In this document: piece by piece, positions 1 to 11,083 of the stretch | Numbering within the stretch: the first letter of the stretch is position 1 | How the letters are laid out: the number at the start of each line of letters is the position of its first letter | Source: Omphiscola glabra | Lineage: Eukaryota > Mollusca > Gastropoda > Lymnaeidae | Direction of reading: 5' to 3' | DNA: 64,000 nucleotides | Assembly (NCBI GenBank): GCA_964017045.1 | Contig: OZ024804.1 | Span: 24,866,899 to 24,930,898, forward strand | Notes under the pieces: generated by a model | The model's database searches: none | What the model was told of the DNA's origin: nothing | The model's input: the letters and a program-made list of their open reading frames with translations, nothing else | Translations under genes and position numbers: made by a program

Positions 1-373
1 CACACAACAATCTCTTATGAATGAAGCTATGAGAATAATATTATAGTAGTATAGCCTATCATCACTATGCTAGTGACTGTGAATGGCTGCCTATGACAAT
101 GGATTGCACACTGCAAATTATGATATTTTGGTATGGACACTAACAGATTTTTAAACCTGAAATTAAAACATTCTCGTTAAAATACCTCCTAAGTTCATTC
201 TAAACATAAGTTATCAATATTTTGATGTAAATAGGGGCAATAATTGAATAGTTACTAAATATCAACATATTCCGCCATTTAAAAAAAGGGGTGTGTGACC
301 AAAACCGGGCTGAGTGACCTTATAATAAAGCAGATTACTGGGACGAGCATAACGAAAGCCGGACATTCCCTAC

Positions 374-1000
374 ATCAATGAGAATTGGCACACATATAAA
401 TCAATATATAATGCTTTCTATATTTAATATGAAAGACAAGTTATTTTAAGTTCTTAAAAAAATTTTGAAGGGAAGATAGATAATATATACATATGAATTT
501 CCAAAATTAAGGTTGATCGAAAAAGGAAATTCAGTAGGTTGGAATGTAGGTCAAGATGTCCCCTGTTTTGAACACGTGGAACAATACCACAATTTTATGA
601 TAAAATTGTCCTTTCATTAATTAAAAGCACCAACGTCCAAAATTTAAAAACTTGGATTCTTCTGTTCTGACTCCCATTTTCCAAACAAATTTTGAAGTAT
701 TCTCCCTTGTTTTACCGAAGTACCTACCGAGATTTCCTAATTCAATGAGAATTGGCATACATATACTCTATACAGTATACATCAATAATTAATTAATAAT
801 GCTGAGGAAGATTTAATATGAAAGACACAGAGTTTGAACTTTTTCAAAAAAATTTTGGGAAAGATGCCTTCCCTAGGAATCTCATATATTAAGGTTGATT
901 GAAAAGACAAAAAATTATGATGTAATAGTAAATGTAGGTCAAGATCTCCACTACAATTGACTACTATGAACATGTGGATGGATACCAAAATAGTCCCATC
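374..1000 (+). repeat. Two diverged copies of a dispersed repeat
   Basis: 374-590 and 742-1000 share an ordered set of blocks: CAATGAGAATTGGCA, AATATGAAAGACA, AAAAAATTTTG, AAGGTTGAT and ATGTAGGTCAAGAT. Family unknown; no coding potential. 1-373 shows nothing recognisable. Confidence 0.6.
622..745 (+). repeat. Dispersed repeat segment shared with 3098-3210
   Basis: A block starting near CACCAACGTCCAAAA and ending near the CAAATTTTGAAGTA / TTTACC motifs recurs at 3098-3210, with similar order and spacing. Probably part of the same family as 374-1000. Confidence 0.55.
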
Positions 1001-1145
1001 AATTTATGCTATCCATGCCATGGCTAGTGTCTGTGTTGGACTTGGTTGCCATGACCCGAGTCGCGCGCGCGAAAGATAAGGTTGTTGTGTGGACATATTT
1101 TGTGTACAACCCCTATATAGAGCAGTGATTTGTGTAGGGCCCCTG

Positions 1146-1620
1146 CCACATTTTGGTTTTCTGCCCCTCTTCCCAGAACACCCCCCCCCCCCACACACAC
1201 CCCCGGCACGGATTGATTTCTTTATAAAAAAAAAAAACATCCTTGAAATAGCGTAAATCCTGTCCCACGCCCATAGTTCAAGGGTTTCTGTGAGACAACA
1301 TTGTGTTTTACCCAGGAAAACGGAATAGCACATGCTCTGCCACTATGGAAAAAAATTCCGTCATGAACAGGGTAAACGCAGACCTACCGCTTTGCTATGC
1401 AGTTTGCTACCGTGCAGTGTGTTTCTAAAATCGTGGTGTTTTCAAAAGATTTGCTACGAGACTGAGGGTTGTGAATGAACCATGGATATCGTGTGTAAAT
1501 TTTGCTAATACACAGTGAAAGCAAGATGGTTGAAATGGTGACCATGCACATTAATATTCTTTTGATATACTGATTTTACTGGTTTTTCTTTGGATTTTCA
1601 TCCGGTAACAGATTTGTGAA
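1146..1620. other. Low-complexity C/CA tract and unassigned sequence
   Basis: 1185-1205 is a C-run followed by CA repeats and 1226-1236 is an A-run. I see no gene in 1000-1635. Confidence 0.5.
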
Positions 1621-1635
1621 AAGCTGTAGTCTTAA

Positions 1636-2427
1636 CCCTTCCAGTACCCAGCGCGTCTTTCTGCAGTGACCTACTTTTTCCCTACGGCCCAAGCACGTCT
1701 TTTTTCACCAGCCGATTTTTTCCCTGAGGCCAAATCGCGTCTATTTGCCACATAGAGGGGTATCTAATATAAACACAAAAACGAGGCTATAACCTTTCAC
1801 CTTAGTCTCGGGCAGAATGTTTATTCGTTAGGGGAATAGTCGAATTTTATTTGGCTTTTTAAATTATGAATATCAACCAATTACTGAATTTTTTGTGCTA
1901 ATCTGAATTTGTTGTTTCCGTGGCGCCACCTAGCGGAATTAATGACGACTTTCGCCACATAGAGGGGTGTCAATATAAATAACAAAACGAGGATATAACC
2001 TTTTACCATAGTCTCGGGCAGAATGTTTATTCGTTAGGGGAATAGTCGAATTTTATTTAGCTGTTTAAATTATGAATATCAACCAATTACTGAATATTCT
2101 GTGCGAATGTGAATTTTGTTGTTTCCATAGCGCTATTGATGACGACTTACGCCCAAATAGAGGTGTATCTAATATAAACACAAAAACGAGGATAAAACCT
2201 TTCACCATTATCTCGGGAAGAATGTTATTCGTTAGGGGAATAGTCGAATTTTATTTTGCCTTTTAAATTAAGAAAATCTACCAATTACTGAATTTTTTTT
2301 GCTGATCGGTAAACTATCAAATTTTGGCGCATTTCAAAATAAATCTCTGGTACACAGGGAATAGTTGGCAAAATAATATCCGATACCGAGGCGATATCTA
2401 GCAAAAAGTAGGTCGGTACCAGAAGGG
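1636..2427. mobile_element. piggyBac-like MITE with internal triplication
   Basis: 792 bp flanked by TTAA at 1632-1635 and 2428-2431. Ends are CCCTTCCAGTACC and the reverse complement CCCTTCTGGTACC, imperfect but starting CCC as in piggyBac elements. The inside is three diverged tandem copies (about 1749, 1956 and 2154, periods 207 and 198), each with a block like AATAGTCGAATTTTATTT. No transposase. Confidence 0.7.
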
Positions 2428-2431
2428 TTAA

Positions 2432-3848
2432 TTAACTAAATTAAGAATGTTAAAATACATAAAATATGGCTTAGTATTCAAAATTGTTCTGTGGTTATTA
2501 TAATTACATATGTTACATATACTTGATGACTTGGACTTTCTATTTATTTTCTCATTTCTTATTATTTTCAAATTCAAAATATTTAAAATATTTCAACTGC
2601 TATAGTATACAAAAAAAAATTCTCATAAAACTACTGTTACAAATGAACAGAATAATTTAAATTTAAAATATACTTATAATTAAAATGAAGAAGAAAAAAA
2701 AGTAAAACTCGATCACCATCTAGTAATTGATCACATAATATAAGATCGCTTAGCATCTACTCTACCACAAGACCACACAAGTTCACATCTAACAGCCTTT
2801 TATTATCTTAAAACCAGGTCGATGGTACATTTTTGCCACAGTGTATGCATAGGTCCATGGTTTTGCTAGGTTCACTGACCCGGTGGACGCAGCTACTTTT
2901 GTTTTTTTAAAATTCGCCCTACATGCCCGATTGCCATTTTTCAACTGAAAGCATATTCACAATTTATTTTAAACTGACCTTACTTTTAGATGGACATAAT
3001 CCTACCAATACAAATTTTCTAGGAGTGTCCCTGTTCTACCAAAGCACCCAGTGTAAATTTACGATTAATAGTCCTTTCAGATTTCATCTATGATATGAAA
3101 AAGCACAAACGTCCAAAAATTAAAAACTTGGTGGATTCTTGTCTTCTGCACAGATTCCATACAAATTTTGAAGTAGTTGCCCATGCTTTACCAATGTACT
3201 TAATAAGATGCACAAAGTTCATGCACCTTAGCCATGAAGGAAAAAAAAGGTGTACTTTTTTATCATGACATGAACAACTTGTTTAATATTTTAATTTTAA
3301 TTTTTGGGACAAAATGGCAATATGTGACTTCTAAAATCCTTTTAATAATGAAATAATTTTATTATTTACATTTTAAAAAGTTGTCTATGAGGCTCTATGC
3401 ATAAGCATAAACTATATTCTACATTGAGACCATATGAATTAAATGAAACAAACCGACTGATGAATGACTGAAATCAAAGAGCCGAAGACTGAACTGAAAG
3501 TACCTACCCGAGGCCCGGCAACCCAGTTTTATTTCGATCATCATATTCATCTTGTGCTTCATATAAAGTACAATGTATTTATAATTAACTAACCTTTAAC
3601 ACGGGCTGACTTTGTTTCAAACTTCGTTAGCATTGTAATTTGATTACAATGTTTGTTCAGTTGTTATCTTATCCAAATAAATTTGTTGTCAATCGCCACC
3701 GTGTCTACTACTACTTCAACTTCCGCTATACACGTCGCTAAACAGGAAAAGCTCAGATCACGTGACAAATATAACTTTTATGATACTGAGAAATACTGTA
3801 ATATTAATTTATTTTGTTTGTTTCAAATAATCTATATTAATTCAAAAT
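2432..3848. other. AT-rich intergenic sequence
   Basis: No gene seen apart from the dispersed repeat copy at about 2990-3210. The small frame at 3653-3874 has no recognisable features. Confidence 0.5.
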
Positions 3849-4242
3849 ATCACAGTATAGTCGCCACTCGCTAATGTGGTCACTTTTCGGGGTCTCTCAT
3901 CGTATCGCGGATTGTTTATGTAATAGACTATAAATAACCATATATAATTTTATCTTTTTGTTATAACAGTTATAATCATTACGTTCACTAAGACTCTAAA
4001 TGTTTAAGATCATGGGAAGTGTTAATAAGAGTATCCGGAAAGTTTATAAGAGTGTGTGGGATCGACCCACAGTTCTAGTATGTCGTGGTGGGGGAGGGTT
4101 TAAAAATCTTAAAATATGTATAAATAGTAAATTAAATATTAGATGTCCCTACTTCGCGGATTTTCGCGGTTGGTTCTGGAACTCAATTTGTAACCAAATT
4201 ACCCAAACCCGCGATAGACGAGGAATCGCTGTATATCTCTAG
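3849..4242. mobile_element. Tigger/pogo-like MITE remnant
   Basis: The left end CACAGTATAGTCGCCACTCG resembles the complement of the right end, which reads ATACAGCGATTCCTCGTCTA. A GCGGATTTTCGCGGTTGGTT block is typical of Tigger-derived ends. The 80-codon frame across it looks accidental. Ends are diverged and the target duplication is uncertain. Confidence 0.5.
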
Positions 4243-4581
4243 ATGTTATCTAATTTAGGTCTATATTAGGCAGTAAGTAGGCTAAAATTGTCTTTATACC
4301 CAAAGATCGTTTGATGTAGGCTAAATGTGACCTCCTGGGGGTTACCATATAGAATATATATATTTATATATTCGTGGACTGGCTCACAGGGGCATCGAGA
4401 AAAATCCCGGGGCGGGGGAGGTGACATTTTGGCAGTGTGGGTCGCCATTTCAATGGTATTTGGATCGGTTCTGCTGGTGATATTTGGCCAGGTTCTGTCT
4501 TGAGCCGGTGACGCGTGACAGGCTTGCTCAAGTCCAACAAGCGACTGGTCATGATCGAACGGGTGCGAAGGGCCGTCCTGA

Positions 4582-5860
4582 ACAAGCCCTGGTGGTACTT
4601 CATTTGAATGTGTGTGGGATCCGGTAAGACGCACGAGGCAACCAAGCTGCTCCCCGAACGGGAAGTGGATGTAGCACTGTTTCAAGAAACCTTACTTCAC
4701 AGTAAGCCGTTTCACATCACTGGTTACTCGCTTTACAACTGCAAGTGCGGCCGATGCCGTGGGATCACCACAGCGGTTAGGAACGACCTCGCGGTGGAGA
4801 TAGTGGAAATCAAGAACTACTCGAATACGGATACCCTCACGGTGAGGGTGACAAAGCAGGGCAAGACATTCGCCGTGTCGAATGTTTACAATACTCTTTG
4901 CAACCCAATCACACTTCCTATACAGGGGGAGACAACCTTTTCTAAGACGATCATAGCAGGAGATTTTAACGCCCAGTCCCCCATGTGGGGTTATCCAGAG
5001 CGGAACGCATCAGGCAAACACGTGGAAGAGGTCTGCCTTGAGACAAATCTCATTAGGTTACAGGACTGAGATAGTGCGCCCACTCTACTTCATACTGGAC
5101 ATAGCACGGAGTCCAGACCAGACCTGGCTCTAATTTCAGCGGACCTCGCGTCCAGTCAGCGTCTGGAAGTACTGAACAAAATTGGGAGTGACCATCCTCC
5201 CATCCTACTAGAGATTGCTCTTGGCATGACCAAAGCACGATGTGAAAAGCGACACTGGCTCTTCCGGAAAGTCAGATGGAGCGAGTACGAGCAACAGACA
5301 GAGGCCAAGCTCAGTCTGCTGGATGTCGAGGCCAAAGACATTGATATTGTCTTCGAGAGGTTTCATGGTACCATTCAGACAGAGGCCAAGCTCATTCTGC
5401 TGGATGTCGAGGCCAAAGACATCGATGTTGCCTTCGAGAGGTTCAATGATACCATTCTGGAGATCGCCCGAAAGACGATCCCCAGGACGAACGGAAAGAA
5501 AAAATTCAGGCCCTACTGAAACAGGGACCTGAAAGAACGTGTAAAGCAAAGAGCGAAAGCCCAGAAACAAGCCGCGAAACGGAAAACGCCTGCTGCTCTT
5601 GAAAGCTACAACCGTCTAACGGCCGAAGTCCGGGCGGCTGTCCAAAAAGTCAAAATGGGTAAGTGAATGTGAAAAAATCGATCTCCAAGATGGAAGGAAA
5701 TTGTGGAACCTGCTAGGAAATCTCTCTGGAATGCGGAGAAAGAGGAACCCCCAGCCGCTACAGACCGCAAACGGCGTCGAGGCGAGCGACGTCAATAGAG
5801 CAAGGACGCCCAATAGGCATTTTGCCGAGGTGAAAAAGCATTTCGATTGTCATTTCTATA
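4582..5860 (+). pseudogene. LINE (jockey/I-type) endonuclease and linker, degenerate
   Basis: Fragment of a non-LTR retrotransposon ORF2. Reading through the breaks, an APE-type endonuclease is visible: LHLNVCG (4595-4615, start of domain), then after a +1 frameshift near 4621 LLPEREVDVALFQET (catalytic Glu), GDFNAQSPMWG (4959 on), ALISADL and SDHPPIL (5187 on, catalytic Asp-His). In-frame TGA codons occur at 5067-5069 and 5517-5519. The linker continues to about 5860 after another frame change (KLWNLLGNLSG, AEVKKHF). The RT domain is absent. An 81-bp in-frame duplication lies in the linker. Dead copy, truncated at both ends. Confidence 0.85.
5295..5456 (+). repeat. 81-bp tandem duplication inside the LINE fragment
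   Basis: Two copies starting at 5295 and 5376 (27 codons each, frame kept). Each encodes QTEAKL then LLDVEAKDID. Divergence is about 10 percent. Confidence 0.9.
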
Positions 5861-5869
5861 AAAATAAAT

Positions 5870-7075
5870 TGTTGGTACTAGTTTTTCAACCATTAAATAC
5901 TATCAAAGCCCAAGTACCCCCCCCCCCTTTTTTCAACCCCGCTAGTCTAGCGTCCGGGACATAAGCCCAATTGCCACCCTTTAGCTACGCCTCTTATTCT
6001 TTCGCCTTTTCGTCGTCGAGGAACAGCAGCCGATCTTCATCGACGTCTGTGGTTAGGACATAGGCCGCCTACAAGAGCCCTCCAGGCAACACGATCCTGA
6101 GCCAATCTCTCCAGCCTCCCCCAAGTGTGATAATAAAATTCAATGGTTGCAGCATTTCATAAATGATTGTTGTATGTAACTGGATTTGCTTTTTGTCAAT
6201 TCATTTAAAAAAAAAAAAAAAAAGCATCGATGTAATGCATATAATATTCTCTTTATTTCATCGGATACATTTGAAAAATTATTTCTTGTAATGAAGATAT
6301 TCAAAAAATTTAAATGTGTTTCATTATCATTTCAAACTTTCGTTAAACCATACATTTGCCCCCCCAAAAAAAACACATCTAGACTTATCTCTCTCTCTCT
6401 CTCTCCCCCACACCACCAGTAGTGATAGTGCGCATGTCTCTTGGTTGTTGGAGAGTCCACTTGTTGGGAAATATTGAAAGAAGATGAAAAGATAGATTCT
6501 GATGGACCTATTCCAAAATTTCTCTTTAATGAATGTATAAAATCAATTGTATAGATTTAATCGAAACATAAACCAGTTTTTTCATGTTAATTAATTAATT
6601 TCAAGAAGAAGGAAAAGAAGCTCTAAGCTGAAGGGAGAAAAAAACACATTTTAGCTGTTACACTTTCACATCCGACATCTGTCAGGCTGCAATATTTACT
6701 GTCAGCCCGTGGGGTGGCCTCGTGGGGTGGCCTCGGTAGTATCAAGGATGGCCATATCTATCTACAACATGATGATAATCAGTACAAAGAAATTAGATAA
6801 AGGAATGTAAAAACATTAAAAAGACATCAAAGTCGGTTTTGAATACATTTAATGATAAAAGAAAACTGTCTCTAAAAATCAATTAAATAATGAGTGTCAA
6901 GTATTGGTAAAGAATGCATTTTTAAATATGCCTTACGTTATCCCTTTTCTTTGCTTGTAAACAGCAAGTACCATAAAGTATAAAAACACTGTAAACATTT
7001 AGCTTGGTTTGTGAGCACAAAACAATTAGAGAATGAGAGATCTGCAAGGTTCCATCAACAGAAAACTTAACATCT
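5870..7075. other. Intergenic with simple tracts
   Basis: C-run at 5919-5928, A-run at 6209-6223 and CT repeat at 6391-6406. 5960-6130 has a GC-richer block that could be LINE or SINE tail, unassigned. No gene seen. Confidence 0.5.
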
Positions 7076-7185
7076 TGTCATGTTAAGGTGGGCATTCATG
7101 TGATGTGTTGTCATGGTAAGGTGGGCATTCATGTGATGTGTTGTCATGGTAAGGTGGGCATTCACGTGATGTTTTGTCATGGTAA
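7076..7185 (+). repeat. 33-bp tandem repeat
   Basis: 3.3 copies, starts at 7076, 7109, 7142 and 7175. The core is AAGGTGGGCATTCATGTGAT. Confidence 0.92.
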
Positions 7186-7295
7186 TGTAAAAATATTCAT
7201 TATATTTCAATAACAAATGTCAGAAATCTTAAGATTTGACAGTTTTTAGTAATAAACCAATAATGCAAGGATCAAAATATAAGCAGTTTATGTTA

Positions 7296-9281
7296 GAAGA
7301 AATAACATCAATAGACATCGTCCCCCCCTTCTGGGAAGAAATAACCTCAATAGACATCGTCCCCCCTTTCTGGGAAGAAATAACATCAATAGACATCATC
7401 CCTCCTTCTGGGAAGAAATACCATCAATAGACATCATCCCCCCCTTCTGGGAAGAAATAACATCAATAGACATCGTCCCCCCATTGTGGGAAGAAATAAC
7501 CTCAATAGACATCGTCCCCCCTTCGGTGAAGAAATAACATCAATAGACATCGTCCCCCCCTTCTGGGAAGAAATAACCTCAATAGACATCGTCCCCCCTT
7601 CTGGGAAGAAATAACCTCAATAGACATCGTCCACTCTTTCTGGGAAGAAATAACCTCAATAGACATCGCCCCCCCCCTTCTGGGAAGAAATAACCTCAAT
7701 AGACATCGTCCCCCCCTTCTGGAAAGAAATAACCTCAATAGACATCGTCCCCCCCTTCTGGGAAGAAATAACCTCAATAGACATCTTCCCCCCTTCTGGG
7801 AAGAAATAACCTCAATAGACATCGTCCCCCCTTCTGGGAAGAAATAACCTCAATAGACATCGTCCCCCCATTGTGGGAAGAAATAACATCAATAGACATC
7901 GTCCCCCCTTCGGTGAAGAAATAACATCAATAGACATCGTCCCCCCCCTTCTGGGAAGAAATAACATCAATAGACATCGTCCCCCCCTTCTGGGAAGAAA
8001 TAACATCAATGGACATCGTCACCCCCTTCTGGGAAGAAATAACATCAATAGACATCGTCCCCCCCTTCTGGGAAGAAATAACATCAATAGACATCGTCCA
8101 CTCTTTCTGGGAAGAAATAACCTCAATAGACATCGCCCCCCCCCTTCTGGGAAGAAATAACCTCAATAGACATCGTCCCCCCCTTCTGGAAAGAAATAAC
8201 CTCAATATACATCGTCACCCCCTTCTGGAAAGACATAACCTCAATAGACATCTTCCCCCCTTCTGGGAAGAAATAACCTCAATAGACATCGTCCCCCCTT
8301 TTGGGAAGAAATAACCTCAATAGACATCGTCCCCCCATTGTGGGAAGAAATAACCTCAATAGACATCGTCCCCCCTTCGGTGAAGAAATAACATCAATAG
8401 ACATCGTCCCCCCCTTCTGGGAAGAAATAACATCAATAGACATCGTCCCCCCCCCTTCTGGGAAGAAATAACATCAATGGACATCGTCACCCCCTTCTGG
8501 GAAGAAATAACATCAATAGACATCGTCCCCCCCTTCTGGGAAGAAATAACATCAATAGACATCGTCCCCCCTTCTGGGAAGAAATAACATCAATAGACAT
8601 CGTCCCCCCCTTCTGGGAAGAAATAACATCAGTGGACATCGTCCCCCCCTTCTGGGAAGAAATAACATCAATAGACATCGTCCCCCCTTCTGGGAAGAAA
8701 TAACATCAATAGACATCGTCCCCCCTTCTGGGAAGAAATAACCTCAATAGACATTGTCCCCCCTTCTGGGAAGAAATAACATCAATAGACATCGTCCCCC
8801 CTTCTGGGAAGAAATAACCTCAATAGACATTGTCCCCCCTTCTGGGAAGAAATAACATCAATAGACATCATCCCCCCTTCTGGGAAGAAATAACCTCAAT
8901 AGACATCGTCCCCCCCTTCTGGGAAGAAATAACATCAATAGACATCGTCCCCCCTTTTGGTAAGAAATAACATCAATGGACATCGTCCCCCCCTTCTGGG
9001 AAGAAATAAAATCAATAGACATCGTCCCCCCCTTCTGGGAAGAAATAACATCAATGGACATCGTCCCCCCCTTCTGGGAAGAAATAACCTCAATAGACAT
9101 CGTCCCCCCCCCCCTTCTGGGAAGAAATAACATCAATGGACATCGTCCCCCCCTTCTGGGAAGAAATAACATCAATAGACATCGTCCCCCCCTTCTGGGA
9201 AGAAATAACATCAATGGACATCGTCCCCCCCTTCTGGGAAGAAATAACATCAATGGACATCGTCCCCCCCTTCTGGGAATA
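7296..9281 (+). repeat. 38-bp minisatellite, about 52 copies, variable C-tract
   Basis: The unit holds GAAGAAATAACATCAATAGA, CATCGT, a run of 5-11 C and TTCTGG. C-tract length changes unit size from 37 to 42, so frames break often; the frames across it on both strands are shadows. Variant units (CCATTGTGGG, TTCGGTGAAG, CCACTCTTTC) recur in order 387 then 467 bp apart, showing higher-order duplication of 10-12 units. Confidence 0.97.
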
Positions 9282-10697
9282 AATAAAAATATCTGGAGAA
9301 TAATGCGCTTTTAAGGTTTAAAAAAACAGTATTCACAATTACAGTACCATTTTTACAATTACCAAAAAATGAGACAAAAAATATAGTGTGAGAACCAAGT
9401 TCTTCTTTAACAATCAATTATGATTATATTAATCAATTAAAACAAGGACTGCTCACAACCTTTACCACAAGAATTCTGAGACAAAAATTCCAGGCATACT
9501 TTAGATTTATTTAGAATATTTAAAACAGGGGTGGGCAAACTAAAGGCTCACGAGCCAATTGTGGCTCACACCTTTGTTTTGAATGTAATATAAGTTAAGT
9601 AATTATAAAAATGGAAAAGTAAACAAAAAAATGAATGTGTAATTTAAAACAGATGTCACTACTATGTGGGATTGTTTTGCTTTTGTGGTGAGATAATACA
9701 TTTCCTATGATTTGGGTCCCTCTCTCATTTCATTATTATTCTACAAATAGTACAAAGCTTTCTTTGGGTAAATTCTTAAATGTTTAAACTTTGACATTGA
9801 GAAGATGTTTTTAATAACATGAATGGTATACAATAAAATGTATATAAAATTAAGATGTATCCTATGCATATAAATATATCTATATATATACAAGTATAAA
9901 GAGTATATCCAAAATACACAAACTTAAAACAATGTTGAACAATAGTATTAAAAAAAAACGCGGACACATTTTATAGCCAGTTTTTGAAGGATAGAAAACA
10001 AAAATACAATATAAAGAGAGAAATACATATACTCTACAATGTATCTCTTTATCTTATGTGTAAAGGATTGTAAAGTTTCCTGAACAAGAATGTAAAAATT
10101 GGTCATGTGTCAACAAACTACAAAAAATAATTTAACAGAATCCATGACATTTAGAAGAACAAGAAAATGAATAATATATTATTTCAACGATGGAAATGAG
10201 ATCGAAGAGGAGAGTATAGTTTCTAAAAATAGAATATTCGAACATGTCTTTAATTACTTTACAAGAGGTCATTTACAATCACAGATCTGAGTTACCGCTT
10301 TCAAGAATGGACATTTGCACAGAGCTTTTTTTGGGGGTTGAATTTATTACACTGTGTATTATTCCAGTGCAGGGCTGTGAGCAGTAGATTAGTAGCTGGG
10401 AGGTGATTTTTTAAAATGTATCATTTAAAATCAGTGCCATAACATGCTTATTTCAGAGTTTCTCCTGAGCATGTTTTCAGAATTGAAGTGATGGATGGGA
10501 TAACTCTTTATGACAAGTATTTTAATGCATTTCTGATTTTATGGTATTAACAACAATTAATAGCCCGCCCAAAAATGTTGCAAAAGTTTCAAAGGTTCGC
10601 TGCAAGAAAAAATCAATAAATAAACAAGTTGTTGTAAGCATTTAACCCACTTACAAAGTAAGATGGGACCTATTACACACTCCTTCAATTCAAAGAT
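9282..10697. other. AT-rich 3' flank of TMTC4
   Basis: No coding exon found. 9526-9580 begins CAGGGGTGGGCAAACTAAAG, resembling a hAT terminus, without a visible partner end. Confidence 0.5.
10343..10348 (-). promoter_or_regulatory. Candidate poly(A) signal AATAAA for TMTC4
   Basis: First canonical AATAAA on the minus strand downstream of the stop, about 740 nt away. Two earlier ATTAAA variants lie in the 192-bp duplication. Candidate only. Confidence 0.3.
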
Positions 10698-11083
10698 AAT
10701 AATTCTAATCTTAATTATTTGCATGGAAAGTGCTCCTCACTAAAGAAGGTGATCTATTTTAAAAAGCTGAATGTTGTGTCACTTAATTTTAATAATTAAC
10801 TTTCAAATGTAAGATTAAAAAGGTTAAAAAAAGCAACTAGACGTGATTTTTGTTGTCTATACTCTTTCATGTAAGTGCATAGTATATAGCATAATTCTAA
10901 TCTTAATTATTTGCATGGAAAGTGCTCCTCACTAAAGAAGGTGATCTATTTTAAAAAGCTGAATGTTGTGTCACTTAATTTTAATAATTAACTTTCAAAT
11001 GTAAGATTAAAAAGGTTAAAAAAAGCAACTAGACGTGATTTTTGTTGTCTATACTCTTTCATGTAAGTGCATAGTATATAGCA
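10698..11083 (-). repeat. 192-bp direct duplication in the TMTC4 3'UTR
   Basis: Two near-identical 192-bp copies in tandem begin right after the TAA stop (11084-11086 on minus). Each copy carries an ATTAAA on the minus strand (10788-10793 and 10980-10985). A canonical AATAAA is at 10343-10348. The poly(A) site in use cannot be read from sequence. Confidence 0.9.

Noticed and set aside
4266..4685. 139- and 93-codon minus frames
   Set aside because: Antisense to the start of the LINE endonuclease fragment.
7502..9314. Several 60-130 codon frames on both strands
   Set aside because: They follow the 38-bp unit and its C-run shifts; frames overlap on both strands and have no unique sequence.
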